In this document: positions 55,131-64,000 of the stretch, piece by piece
How the letters are laid out: each line of letters starts with the position of its first letter
How positions within the stretch are numbered: position 1 is the stretch's first letter
From: ATZT02 sp964655115
GTDB taxonomy: Bacteria; Actinomycetota; Actinomycetes; S36-B12; UBA5976
Reading direction: 5' to 3'
Assembly: GCA_964655115.1 (NCBI GenBank)
Contig: CAZZKM010000003.1
Location: 1-64,000, forward strand
DNA length: 64,000 nt
Position numbers and translations under genes: made by a program
Notes under the pieces: generated by a model
What the model saw: the letters and a program-made list of their open reading frames with translations, nothing else
Told to the model about the DNA's origin: nothing
Database searches by the model: none

Positions 55131-55703
55131 ATGTTTGTTTTATTTACTGCTTGGAATTATCAGATAACACTTTTAGAAATTTGTGCCGTAATTGCATCTT
55201 TAATTGGCGTGTGGTTAGGCACAACTGGAACTCGAATTACATGGCCTTGGTGGATATTAAGTAGTTCTTTATATGGAATTTTATTTTTCAATTTCGAATT
55301 ATATGCAAGTGCCATTTTGCAATTTGTATTTATTGTTGCTGCAATTTGGGGATGGTTTGGCTGGGGTAAAGAAGGAGCAAAGCCAACCAAATTATTAATT
55401 AAAGAAAGAATAATTTGGTTTTTTCTTTCATTAACTTCATGGTTGATACTTGCACCAATGCTGGCTCTAATTGGAGCAGCTGCAACTTGGTTTGACTCCT
55501 TCATATTGGTGGGAAGTGTAGTTGCGCAAGTTTTAATGGTGAGAGAAAAATATGAAGCTTGGCCTATTTGGGTTGTTGTCAATGCAGTGGCAACTGTTCA
55601 TTATGCAAGACAAGAACTTTGGTTTACTTCTCTTTTGTATTTAATTTTTATTTTTATAGCCATAGTTGGATGGAGAAAATGGCTAAAAAAAGCAATTAAT
55701 TAA
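55131..55703 (+). CDS. PnuC-family transporter, predicted thiamine transporter PnuT
   Basis: 190 residues, about seven membrane helices, PnuC fold: LIGVWLGTTG early, then FELYASAILQFVFIVAAIWGWFGWG and PIWVVVNAVATVHYARQ. The TPP riboswitch directly upstream indicates thiamine as substrate rather than nicotinamide riboside; the family includes PnuT proteins of this kind. The start ATG 55131 follows AGGAG by 5 bases; an in-frame open stretch from 55101 lies in the riboswitch. Facilitators of this type need an intracellular kinase to trap their substrate. Confidence 0.88.
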   Translation: MFVLFTAWNYQITLLEICAVIASLIGVWLGTTGTRITWPWWILSSSLYGILFFNFELYASAILQFVFIVAAIWGWFGWGKEGAKPTKLLIKERIIWFFLSLTSWLILAPMLALIGAAATWFDSFILVGSVVAQVLMVREKYEAWPIWVVVNAVATVHYARQELWFTSLLYLIFIFIAIVGWRKWLKKAIN

Positions 55704-55704
55704 A

Positions 55705-56307
55705 ATGCAAATTCAACAACTTTCAAATTTAGTTCAGTTTGTTAAATCTTCTGAAATTTATTGTGGCTCAAATAAACTAATTTGTATAGATGGACCTGCA
55801 GGTTCTGGAAAAACAACTTTAGCCAAAAACATTCAAAAACTATTGAATGATTCTTACGTTATCCATATGGATGAAATTTATGAAGGCTGGCAAAATTCAT
55901 TGAATAAAAATTTGATATCAAATATCAATAATTGGATTATTTTGCCAATGAAAAAAGATGATCCTATTATTTATAAAAAATTTGACTGGCATCTTAATTT
56001 GAGAAATGAATCAGTTGTCATTAATAACTATAAATTTATAATTTTAGAGGGAGTTGGAGCAGCAAGTTTAGGGATTAGAGATAAATCTGCATTAAATATC
56101 TGGATTGAGGGGCGTAAAGAGATTCTATTAAAGCGAGTTTTAGATAGAGATGGAAATCAAATTGAAGAAGAAATGCAGTTTTGGCAAATTAAGGAACAGG
56201 AATATTTTTCAAAGCACGACACAAAAAAACATTGTGATATTTGGATAGATGGCAATTTTGAGCAAGAGATAGATACCGCATCACAATTCGTTTTGCTCAA
56301 TCGGTAA
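55705..56307 (+). CDS. P-loop kinase-like protein (uridine kinase superfamily)
   Basis: 200 residues. Walker A is [26 protein letters not shown] resembles the substrate-binding loop of uridine kinase / small-molecule kinases; [10 protein letters not shown] is Walker B-like; RVLDRDGNQ is a lid region. Similar proteins are widespread in Actinobacteria without proven substrate. It starts 1 base after the transporter stop, so it is under the same TPP riboswitch. A role as thiamine kinase or pyrophosphokinase would explain trapping of imported thiamine; that is inference. Confidence 0.75.
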   Translation: MQIQQLSNLVQFVKSSEIYCGSNKLICIDGPAGSGKTTLAKNIQKLLNDSYVIHMDEIYEGWQNSLNKNLISNINNWIILPMKKDDPIIYKKFDWHLNLRNESVVINNYKFIILEGVGAASLGIRDKSALNIWIEGRKEILLKRVLDRDGNQIEEEMQFWQIKEQEYFSKHDTKKHCDIWIDGNFEQEIDTASQFVLLNR

Positions 56308-56310
56308 ATT
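56305..56310 (+). promoter_or_regulatory. -10 box of leuS (leaderless)
   Basis: TAAATT, 7 bases before GTG 56318, inside the stop of the preceding gene. AT-rich, so moderate trust. Confidence 0.4.
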
Positions 56311-56317
56311 TTACCTT

Positions 56318-58804
56318 GTGAATTCTCAACCAGATAATAATGAGCAAAATGTTGCATTAGATTTCGATGCAATTCAAGCTAAATGGCTTCCAATCTGGGA
56401 AAAAGAACAACCATTTAATTCATCTGACGATCCAAACGATAATCGACAAAGAATTTATGTTTTAGATATGTTTTCTTACCCATCAGGTGATTTACACATG
56501 GGACACGCAGAAGCTTTTGCAATTGGTGATGTAGTTGCAAGATATTACTTTCAAAAAGGTTTCAACGTATTTCATCCTGTAGGTTGGGATTCATTTGGAT
56601 TACCGGCAGAAAATGCTGCAATAAAAAGAGGTGAAAATCCAGCCAAGTGGACATATAACAATATTGAAACTCAAGCTGAATCATTTAAACGTTATGCAAT
56701 TTCTTTTGATTGGAATCACAGATTACACACTTCAGATCCTGAATATTACAAATGGACTCAATGGTTGTTCATTCAATTTTTCAAAAAAGGTTTAGCTTAC
56801 AGAAAAGCGTCTAATGTTAATTGGTGTCCCTCTTGTCAAACAGTTTTAGCGAATGAACAAGTTGTAGCAGGAGAATGCGAAAGATGTAGCTCAGTAGTAA
56901 CTAAAAGAGAACTAACTCAGTGGTATTTCAAAATTACCGAATATGCTCAAAGACTTTTAGACGATATGTCTCAAATAGAAAATACTTGGCCAGAACGAGT
57001 ATTAACAATGCAAAAAAATTGGATAGGAAAATCTGAAGGTGCTTATGTAGATTTTGACATAGATGGACTAAATAAAAACGTTACGGTTTATACCACAAGG
57101 CCAGATACTTTGTTTGGCGCTACATTTTTTGTAGTAGCAGCTGATTCAAAACTTGCCCAAGAGCTCGTTGCAGAAGATAAAAAAACAGAATTAAATAAAT
57201 ATATTGAAGAAGTAAAAAAAGCAACTGATATTGAAAGACTTTCAACGGATAGGCCAAAAACAGGTGTATTTCTTGGACGTTATGCAGTAAATCCAGTTAA
57301 TAATGAAAAACTTCCAATTTGGGCATCGGACTATGTTTTGGCAGATTATGGAACTGGTGCATTAATGGCTGTTCCAGCACACGATCAGCGTGACTTAGAT
57401 TTTGCAAAAACATTTAAATTACCAATCAGGGTTGTGGTTGAGACTGGTGAAGAAGATCCAGCTACTACTTTTATAGCTACTGCAGGTGATGGGAAATTAG
57501 TAAATTCAGATTTTTTAAATGGATTAGATAAACAAAAAGCCATTAAATCAATGATTGATTATTTAGAAAAAAATAAGTGTGGAAAGGGTGCAACAAACTT
57601 TAGATTAAGAGATTGGTTAATTTCTAGACAAAGATATTGGGGAGCACCCATTCCAATAATTCACTGTCCAAAATGTGGTGAAGTGGCAGTCTCAGATGAA
57701 CAATTACCTGTGAAATTACCTGAACTTGCTGGAGAACAATTAGCACCAAAAGGAACTTCACCATTAGCAGCTGCAACTGATTGGGTTAATACAAAGTGTC
57801 CCAAGTGTAATTCCGATGCAAAAAGAGATACAGACACAATGGATACTTTTGTGGACTCTTCTTGGTATTACTTGAGGTATCCATCGGCACACGATATCGA
57901 AAAAGCAATAGATCCAAAATTATTAAAACGCTGGTTACCGGTGGCCCAATATGTTGGTGGAGTTGAACATGCAATTTTACATCTTCTTTACAGCAGATTT
58001 TTTACAAAAGTTTTATTCGATTTAGGTTATGTGGAATTTAATGAACCTTTTAAAGCACTATTAAATCAAGGTCAAGTAATTTTAAATGGTTCTGCCATGT
58101 CTAAATCAAAAGGGAACATGGTTGATTTAGGTGAACAAATCTCTGAATTCGGAGTTGATGCCGTTCGATTAACTATGGTATTTGCTGGACCTCCAGAAGA
58201 CGATATTGATTGGGCAGAAGTTTCCCCAGGAGGCTCTAAGAAATTTTTATCTAGAGCGTGGAGATTATCTAAGGATGTTAAATCTGAAAAAGAAGTTAAT
58301 TTTAGTGATGGCAATTTGGAATTAAGACAAAATGTGCACAGAACTATTGATGAAGTGACCACATTAATTGAATCATTTAGATTCAATGTTGCAATTGCAA
58401 GAACTATGGAATTAGTGAACGTAACTCGAAAAGCAATTGACACAGGATGTGGTGCAAGTGATCCTGCAGTTAGAGAAGCAGTTGAAACTATTGCAATAAT
58501 TCTTTCTCTATTTGCCCCTTACACTGCGGAAGAAATGTGGCAAACTTTAGGACACAAAGAATTGATTATTAAAGCAGGCTGGCCACCAGCAGATCCTAAG
58601 TTGTTAGTTAGACAATCCGTAGTTTGCGTGGTGCAAGTTTCAGGAAAACTAAGAGCACGTCTTGATGTATCACCTGATATCTCAAGTGATGAATTAGAGA
58701 AACTAGCTTTGAATGAACCAAATGTAGTTAAAAATCTTGATGGTAGAAAGATTAAAACAGTTATTGTTAGGGCACCAAAGCTTGTAAATATAGTGCCTGA
58801 GTAA
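56318..58804 (+). CDS. leuS: Leucyl-tRNA synthetase
   Basis: Class I synthetase of 828 residues. HIGH motif as [15 protein letters not shown] motif as [14 protein letters not shown], editing domain with [18 protein letters not shown] and [23 protein letters not shown] and a later CPKC pair are zinc sites. GTG start. It appears complete. tRNA-Leu is elsewhere in the window (UAG). Confidence 0.96.
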   Translation: MNSQPDNNEQNVALDFDAIQAKWLPIWEKEQPFNSSDDPNDNRQRIYVLDMFSYPSGDLHMGHAEAFAIGDVVARYYFQKGFNVFHPVGWDSFGLPAENAAIKRGENPAKWTYNNIETQAESFKRYAISFDWNHRLHTSDPEYYKWTQWLFIQFFKKGLAYRKASNVNWCPSCQTVLANEQVVAGECERCSSVVTKRELTQWYFKITEYAQRLLDDMSQIENTWPERVLTMQKNWIGKSEGAYVDFDIDGLNKNVTVYTTRPDTLFGATFFVVAADSKLAQELVAEDKKTELNKYIEEVKKATDIERLSTDRPKTGVFLGRYAVNPVNNEKLPIWASDYVLADYGTGALMAVPAHDQRDLDFAKTFKLPIRVVVETGEEDPATTFIATAGDGKLVNSDFLNGLDKQKAIKSMIDYLEKNKCGKGATNFRLRDWLISRQRYWGAPIPIIHCPKCGEVAVSDEQLPVKLPELAGEQLAPKGTSPLAAATDWVNTKCPKCNSDAKRDTDTMDTFVDSSWYYLRYPSAHDIEKAIDPKLLKRWLPVAQYVGGVEHAILHLLYSRFFTKVLFDLGYVEFNEPFKALLNQGQVILNGSAMSKSKGNMVDLGEQISEFGVDAVRLTMVFAGPPEDDIDWAEVSPGGSKKFLSRAWRLSKDVKSEKEVNFSDGNLELRQNVHRTIDEVTTLIESFRFNVAIARTMELVNVTRKAIDTGCGASDPAVREAVETIAIILSLFAPYTAEEMWQTLGHKELIIKAGWPPADPKLLVRQSVVCVVQVSGKLRARLDVSPDISSDELEKLALNEPNVVKNLDGRKIKTVIVRAPKLVNIVPE

Positions 58805-58878
58805 TCAACAAGATTAACTTATCCACAAATTTTTACTTTTTAGATTCAACATCAACTCAAATGAGTGATTATCATTGA

Positions 58879-59571
58879 GTGCAAAATTTAGACAACAAAA
58901 TCTCAATAGATAAAATAATTAAAGAAATTATTGATTTTAAATATACAAAAAGCAAAAAGAAAAAAGTAAAGAAAAAGAATCATTACTGGCGCTTTGATTT
59001 TTCAAAGATAAATATAGTTAAATTAATTACTGTAACTATTGTCTCAATTTTTCTAACAATACTTTATTTCCAATCAAATAAATCGAACACTGCAATTAAT
59101 GAGACTATAGAGTCCATAAATAATCCAATTGATTCTACTATTGTTGAAGCAAGAAAAATAAAAATATATGTTTCGGGTGAAGTTAACAAAAGTGGAGTAT
59201 ATGAACTTCCAAATGACGCACGTTTAATTGATGCTTTAAATATTTCTGGAGGATTAACACAAAATGGAATAATTGGTGACAATAATCTTGCAAGAGTACT
59301 GCAAGATGGAGAACAAGTTCATTTTGAGAACAAAAATAACCCTGTAAAAAATACTGGGATAAAGAATTCAAAACAATCAAATTGTATAAATTTAAATGAT
59401 TCCGATTTGAAGGAATTAGACGCACTTCCAGGAGTAGGACAAGTACTTGCACAAAGAATTTTAGAATATCGGGAAAATGTTGGAAGATTTGCTCAAGTTT
59501 CTCAATTATCTAATGTTGAAGGTATCGGTAAATCCAAATTAAAAACCATAAGTGAAAAAGCTTGCGTCTAG
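58879..59571 (+). CDS. comEA: ComEA family DNA-binding protein
   Basis: 230 residues: short basic cytoplasmic part (KKKVKKK), one membrane helix (IVKLITVTIVSIFLTILYF), an SLBB domain (IKIYVSGEVNKSGVYELPNDARLIDALNISGG), and a C-terminal helix-hairpin-helix domain (INLNDSDLKELDALPGVGQVLAQRILEYR). ComEA binds incoming DNA outside the membrane. GTG start; no Shine-Dalgarno seen. It overlaps comEC. Confidence 0.92.
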   Translation: MQNLDNKISIDKIIKEIIDFKYTKSKKKKVKKKNHYWRFDFSKINIVKLITVTIVSIFLTILYFQSNKSNTAINETIESINNPIDSTIVEARKIKIYVSGEVNKSGVYELPNDARLIDALNISGGLTQNGIIGDNNLARVLQDGEQVHFENKNNPVKNTGIKNSKQSNCINLNDSDLKELDALPGVGQVLAQRILEYRENVGRFAQVSQLSNVEGIGKSKLKTISEKACV

Positions 59572-61844
59572 ACATCGATGTAAGATTTCTTCCATTTGCA
59601 ACTTTAATTTGGCTAGTCATACTTGGTAATCAGTATTTATCTTTTACTTCTGTTTTGGCAATTACTGTAATACTTATTACAATTTTTTACTTAAGATTTA
59701 GCAATATTTTGTTGACTACATCTTTAATTCTTGTTGCAGTATTGTCAATGACTATAAGTTATTTTCATTTAGAAGATTTCAATTTACAAAAGCTTAATTT
59801 AAATAAAGAATTTGAATTGACAGGTGAAATTCGTTCAGATTTAATACCTACTTATGCGCCAAAATTTGGAACTTTAGAAATGTTTTCTAAATATTACTTT
59901 AAATTTAAGATCGATAATCTAAAACAAGAAAATATTAGTGTTGAAAATATTTCACACTTAATAAAAGTTAATGTATCAAATTCAGAAGACTTAGAATTCG
60001 GAGCCAAAATAAAATTGCATGGACATTTAAACTCTTCAAATTTTTTAAATTTTCGATATGAAATTACCCCAGAAAAGATAATTTATTTACATAAACCTAA
60101 TTTCATAAATAGGGTAATTAATGAGATAAGAAATAAATTTATTTTAAACGCTCGAAAAATAAATTCTGAAGGCGCAGAGTTATTACCAGGTTTAATATTA
60201 GGAGACACTCGTTTTCAATCAAAAACTTTGAAAGAAGATATGAAGTTAAGTGGGTTAACTCACCTAACTGCGGTAAGTGGTGGAAATATTGCAATTTTAA
60301 TTGTTGCACTGAGCTTTCTATTTCAAAAGACACAAATTAATTTTAAATTACAAATAACATTAATTTTTATGTTCTTAATATTTTTTGCTTTTTTGGTAAG
60401 AACTGAACCCAGTGTAATTCGAGCATCGTTCATGGCGTCGATTGTTTTAATTTCATTGCTTTATGGGGTTTTAAAACAGGGAATTAATGCTTTGCTCATC
60501 ACAATTTGTGTTGCATTACTTATGGATCCAAATTTGGCGACTAGTTGGGGATTTATTCTTTCGGTTTTTGCTACTTTTGGACTCTTATTGTTAACTGAGC
60601 CAATTCTTGAATATTTAACTAAGATAATTCCTTGGATAAATAAAAACTTGTTAATCGTTATTGCAGTTGCTTTGGCTGCACAATTTTCAACCATGGGGCT
60701 TGTAGCAGGCTTTACTGGAATGATTTCTATTTGGTCAGTATTTGCAAACACTTTAGTATCACCGGTTGTGCCTATAGTGACAATTTTAGGTTATCTAGGA
60801 CTAATTGCCTCGAATATAAATTCTTCTTTTGCACTCTTCTTTAATTTACCCGCTTCTATATTTGGTAATTGGATAGTAATTATTTCTCATTTCTTTGCAG
60901 ATCGAGAGTGGAGTATAATTAAAATTCCAAATGGTATTGCAGGTTTTTTAATTGCAAATTTAATTTTGTTTTTCATAATTTACTTATTTAAAAATTTTCA
61001 AATAGCATTAGTTGTTACAACGGTTATTTTATCGTTATTTTTTATATTTATGAGTCGTTTAATATTTTTTAATCAGTCTTGGCCTTTAAAAAATTGGCAA
61101 TTTGTTATGTGTGACGTTGGTCAAGGTGATGGCTTAGTCATGCAGGACTTAAGTGGAAAAACAATCGTGGTAGACGTTGGTCCTGAGGGTAAATTAATGA
61201 CTAAATGTTTAAAAAAGTTAGGAATCAAGAAAATAGATGTTTTATTGCTTTCTCATTTTCATCTAGATCATGTTGCCGGTTTAAAAGAAGTTATGAGAAA
61301 TTATGAAATAAAGGCCGTTTTTACTACTTGGATTAAGGAGCCACATGAAGAATCTAAAAGAGTTGAACAATTATTTAGTCCAAGAGAAGTTAAATTCTTG
61401 TTAAGTGGACAACGACTCCAAATAGGAGAAATTAAGTTAACTTGTTTTTGGCCAACAAATAAAAAAATAGAAATTGAATCAGTGGCAAATAATTCAAGTC
61501 TAGTAGTTTTGGCAGAAATTGATAATGCTTCAATTCTTTTAACTGGAGATATAGAGCCAGTAGCGCAAGAAGCTATAAGAAATATGTGGCAAAAATTGCA
61601 AGTAGATGTGATAAAAATTCCTCATCATGGATCAAAATTTCAGGATGCTTTGTTTCCTCAGTGGTCAGGTGCCAGACTGGCTTTAATCAGTGTGGGTGCT
61701 GAAAACACCTACGGCCATCCGTCTAAAGAAGCAATTGAGTTGTATGAAAAATCAAAAATAAAAGTTCTATCTTCAAGTACCAATGGTTCAATTTCTATTT
61801 TTGTAAATAAGTATGACCAAATTGAATATTCTTCAACAGGATAG
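59562..61844 (+). CDS. comEC: ComEC/Rec2 family DNA uptake channel
   Basis: 760 residues. N-terminal helices and an OB-like domain, then the competence domain (LPGLILGDTRF, LTAVSGGNIAIL, RASFMA), and a C-terminal metallo-beta-lactamase domain (DVGQGDG, LLSHFHLDHVAGL, IPHHGS). It carries single-stranded DNA across the membrane. TTG start within the comEA stop region (59562). comEA-comEC-holA is a conserved actinobacterial cluster. Confidence 0.94.
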   Translation: MRLDIDVRFLPFATLIWLVILGNQYLSFTSVLAITVILITIFYLRFSNILLTTSLILVAVLSMTISYFHLEDFNLQKLNLNKEFELTGEIRSDLIPTYAPKFGTLEMFSKYYFKFKIDNLKQENISVENISHLIKVNVSNSEDLEFGAKIKLHGHLNSSNFLNFRYEITPEKIIYLHKPNFINRVINEIRNKFILNARKINSEGAELLPGLILGDTRFQSKTLKEDMKLSGLTHLTAVSGGNIAILIVALSFLFQKTQINFKLQITLIFMFLIFFAFLVRTEPSVIRASFMASIVLISLLYGVLKQGINALLITICVALLMDPNLATSWGFILSVFATFGLLLLTEPILEYLTKIIPWINKNLLIVIAVALAAQFSTMGLVAGFTGMISIWSVFANTLVSPVVPIVTILGYLGLIASNINSSFALFFNLPASIFGNWIVIISHFFADREWSIIKIPNGIAGFLIANLILFFIIYLFKNFQIALVVTTVILSLFFIFMSRLIFFNQSWPLKNWQFVMCDVGQGDGLVMQDLSGKTIVVDVGPEGKLMTKCLKKLGIKKIDVLLLSHFHLDHVAGLKEVMRNYEIKAVFTTWIKEPHEESKRVEQLFSPREVKFLLSGQRLQIGEIKLTCFWPTNKKIEIESVANNSSLVVLAEIDNASILLTGDIEPVAQEAIRNMWQKLQVDVIKIPHHGSKFQDALFPQWSGARLALISVGAENTYGHPSKEAIELYEKSKIKVLSSSTNGSISIFVNKYDQIEYSSTG

Positions 61845-61856
61845 GATTAAAGGGTT

Positions 61857-62855
61857 ATGGCAAATGTTGATTCGATTTATTTAATAACAGGTAACACCGA
61901 TTTACTTATCGACAGAGAAATTAATGAACTTTTCAATAATTTAAAATCTAAAAATAAATCAATTGAAAAACAAATTATATATGCTCAAGAGGAAAATTGT
62001 TTTAATCAATTATTAGAATATACCTCCCCAAATTTATTTGGAAATACATCTTTAGTAGTAATAGATGAAATAAATGTGGCTGAAGACAAATTAGATACTA
62101 AACTAGTAGATTTCTTAAAAAATATTGCCAGTGAAAGCATTGAAGATAACTATTTAGTAGTCGTTCATCGGGGAGGTGCTGGCGGAACAGGAATTGTCAA
62201 AGCTTTACAAAAGTTGAAAGTGAAAGAAATCAAGTGTCCAAGTATTAAGTTTCCTTCTGAGTTTATTGATTTCATGAAGCACGAATTTAAAAGAAACAAA
62301 CGTGAAATTGAGGACGATGCCCTTTTGGCTTTGCGAGATGCAGTTGGAGAAAATTTAGATGAATTAGTTGGGGCAATTTCACAACTGTGTTTTGATATTT
62401 TAGATAAAAAAATAGAACTTGAGCACGTTCAGAAATATTATCATGGAAATGTGGCAGTTAAAGTTTTTGATATTTCAAATTCATTATGGGACGCAAATTA
62501 TGAAAGTGCTGTTAAAAATTTGAATGATTTACTTGATCAAGATGGTAATTCTGGAGTTTATATTGTTACTATAATTGCAAATTCTTTGAGAAAACTAGTC
62601 AAATTAGCTTCACTACCTAATAGTGCAAATGATTTTCAAGTTGCTCAAGAATTAGGGATTTCCCCTAAACAAGTACCTTATTTAAGAAAACAATTAAAAA
62701 ATTGGAATCAAACTTCGCTAGCGAACGCCGTTATTGAACTAGCCAAAGTTGATGCTTATATGAGAGCAGGCTATGAAGGAACATACCTAGATCAAAATCA
62801 AAAAAGATTTCTTCTTGAAACTACGGTGAGAAAAATAGCTTTATCGGCTAAATAA
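61857..62855 (+). CDS. holA: DNA polymerase III delta subunit
   Basis: 332 residues, clamp-loader subunit that opens the sliding clamp. YLITGNTDLLIDREINEL at the start, LVVVHRGG in the middle, and GENLDELVGAISQLCF and GTYLDQNQKRFLLE near the end match HolA. It ends 1 base from the convergent rpsT stop. Confidence 0.9.
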   Translation: MANVDSIYLITGNTDLLIDREINELFNNLKSKNKSIEKQIIYAQEENCFNQLLEYTSPNLFGNTSLVVIDEINVAEDKLDTKLVDFLKNIASESIEDNYLVVVHRGGAGGTGIVKALQKLKVKEIKCPSIKFPSEFIDFMKHEFKRNKREIEDDALLALRDAVGENLDELVGAISQLCFDILDKKIELEHVQKYYHGNVAVKVFDISNSLWDANYESAVKNLNDLLDQDGNSGVYIVTIIANSLRKLVKLASLPNSANDFQVAQELGISPKQVPYLRKQLKNWNQTSLANAVIELAKVDAYMRAGYEGTYLDQNQKRFLLETTVRKIALSAK

Positions 62856-62856
62856 T

Positions 62857-63120
62857 TTATTTTTTAGATTTTGCTAATTTTTTGTTTATTGCAGATTTTT
62901 TATTTGAGGCTTGATTCTTGTGAATGACACCTTTTGCAACTGCCTTATCGAGTTGCTTACTTGCTTCTTTGGCTAATTTTGCAGCACCGGCATCGCCTGC
63001 GGCTAGTGCTTCATTAAATTTACGAATAGTTGTTTTGATAGCTGAGCGAACTGTTTTGTTTCTATCGCGAGCAGCATTGTTTTGACCGATACGCTTAATT
63101 TGCGATTTGATGTTTGCCAA
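62857..63120 (-). CDS. rpsT: 30S ribosomal protein S20
   Basis: 87 residues, helical and very basic: [22 protein letters not shown] at the start, [20 protein letters not shown] at the end. This convergent position between holA and lepA is conserved in Actinobacteria. S20 binds 16S rRNA early in assembly. Confidence 0.96.
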   Translation of the reverse strand: MANIKSQIKRIGQNNAARDRNKTVRSAIKTTIRKFNEALAAGDAGAAKLAKEASKQLDKAVAKGVIHKNQASNKKSAINKKLAKSKK

Positions 63121-63262
63121 TTTAAAACTCGTTTCTTTCGCTTAATGTTGAGAGGCGCTTAATTGCTTCTCTTAAAGAACAGAGTAGCGTGTGACTTGAA
63201 AGTACTAATTAAGTACCCAAAAATTGCTTCAATAACTTAAAGGAAAGACCTAAAAATTAATC

Positions 63263-64000
63263 GTGAATCCTGATATAAATCCTGCAGGTCAAACTCCAGC
63301 AGAGCTAATTCGCAATTTTTGCATTATTGCCCATATTGATCATGGTAAATCCACTTTGGCAGATCGCATGCTGCAAATAACTGGGGTGGTTGAAGAGCGC
63401 AATATGAGAGCTCAATATTTGGATCGTATGGACATAGAACGAGAACGTGGAATCACAATTAAATCTCAAGCCGTTAGATTACCTTGGCAAGGAATCGATA
63501 ATAAAAATTATATTTTGAATTTAATTGATACACCAGGTCACGTTGATTTTACATACGAAGTAAGTAGATCTCTTGCTGCTTGCGAAGGAGCAATACTTCT
63601 TGTGGATGCAGCTCAAGGAATTGAAGCACAAACTTTAGCTAATTTGTATCTTGCAATCGAATCAGATATAAAAGTTATTCCTGTTTTAAACAAAATTGAT
63701 TTACCTGCAGCTCAACCTGAAAAATATGCGGCTGAAATAGCTAACATAGTAGGTTGCAAACCAAATGATGTCTTAAAAGTTAGCGCAAAAACTGGTCAAG
63801 GCGTTAAAGAACTCTTAGATTTAGTAGTTGTTGAAGTCCCTGCTCCTGTTGGTGATGCAAATGCTCCAGCTAGAGCGATGATTTTTGATTCTGTTTATGA
63901 CACTTATCGCGGAGTTGTTACTTATGTGCGTGTGGTCGATGGGAAATTGTTACCACGAGAAAAAATCAAAATGATGTCTTCTGGTGCCACACATGAGTTG
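63263..64000 (+). CDS. lepA: Elongation factor 4 (LepA), N-terminal part
   Basis: GTG start at 63263; 246 codons are visible and the gene runs off the right edge. The G domain is clear: G1 [14 protein letters not shown]2 [12 protein letters not shown]3 DTPGHVDF, G4 NKIDLP, G5 SAKTG. The stretch [17 protein letters not shown] is diagnostic for LepA. It back-translocates or remodels stalled ribosomes. Only domain 1 and the start of domain 2 are present. Confidence 0.97.
   Translation, partial: MNPDINPAGQTPAELIRNFCIIAHIDHGKSTLADRMLQITGVVEERNMRAQYLDRMDIERERGITIKSQAVRLPWQGIDNKNYILNLIDTPGHVDFTYEVSRSLAACEGAILLVDAAQGIEAQTLANLYLAIESDIKVIPVLNKIDLPAAQPEKYAAEIANIVGCKPNDVLKVSAKTGQGVKELLDLVVVEVPAPVGDANAPARAMIFDSVYDTYRGVVTYVRVVDGKLLPREKIKMMSSGATHEL

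Overview
The window is a chromosomal segment of a low-GC, streamlined actinobacterium. Three things point there: actinobacterial marker families (DUF3039, ClpS-DUF2017, DUF4233, DUF3618, DUF5130, tandem ClpP1/ClpP2, a mycothiol-type DsbA oxidoreductase), gene orders typical of Actinobacteria (DUF5130-pepN-dsbA-rpiB-tig-clpP1P2-clpX; valS-folC-DUF4233-ndk; mreBCD-mrdA-rodA-rne-rplU-rpmA-obgE-proBA-nadD-rsfS; leuS-comEA-comEC-holA-rpsT-lepA), and an actinorhodopsin. Intergenic spaces are short, many genes overlap by 1-4 bases, and no insertion sequence, prophage or CRISPR is visible. A planktonic, rhodopsin-bearing lineage of the Nanopelagicales (acI) type is likely, but the exact taxon is inference. 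A run of 100 N inside smpB shows that this is a draft scaffold.

Layout. 1-0.7 kb: end of a Tad pilus-like pair. 0.7-6.5 kb: prfB, then the ftsEX division module with an EnvC-like LytM protein, an S41 protease, smpB (broken by the gap) and tmRNA. 6.6-14 kb: cold-shock gene with a long leader, ornithine carbamoyltransferase, DUF3039-clpS-DUF2017, actinorhodopsin on the opposite strand, murI-rph-rdgB and a homospermidine synthase. 14-21.3 kb: tRNA-Leu, DUF3618, a GroES-like protein, a UDP-glucose dehydrogenase, a secreted unknown, divergent kynureninase and tryptophan dioxygenase, a flavin-binding protein, MarC, oligoribonuclease and three tRNAs. 21.3-31 kb: ssb, ettA, truncated haemoglobin, an SDR, MscS, pepN, a DsbA-like protein and rpiB. 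31.5-40.5 kb: tRNA-Gly, tRNA-Pro, tig, clpP1P2, clpX, valS, folC and ndk. 40.5-54.9 kb: cell-shape genes, RNase E with a long leader, L21/L27, obgE, proBA, a small membrane protein, nadD, rsfS and a phosphatase. 54.9-64 kb: tRNA-Ala, a TPP-riboswitch operon (PnuT plus a P-loop kinase), leuS, comEA-comEC, holA, rpsT and the start of lepA.

Themes. The first is translation quality control and proteolysis: RF2, tmRNA/SmpB, ClpS, ClpXP, trigger factor, EttA, LepA and RsfS. The second is cell envelope work: FtsEX-LytM and the Mre/Rod elongasome. The third is light and scavenging: rhodopsin, a thiamine transporter under riboswitch control, tryptophan catabolism and DNA uptake.

The two most unusual sequence-level observations concern initiation. 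Trigger factor appears to start at an AUU codon behind a strong Shine-Dalgarno. Many operon-leading genes carry a TAnnnT box exactly 7 bases before the start codon, the mark of leaderless transcription. That box decides several start sites here. No clearly new multi-gene system was found. The best candidates for new biology are the PnuT-kinase pair, the long leaders of csp and rne, and the inverted repeats around the rhodopsin and clp genes.
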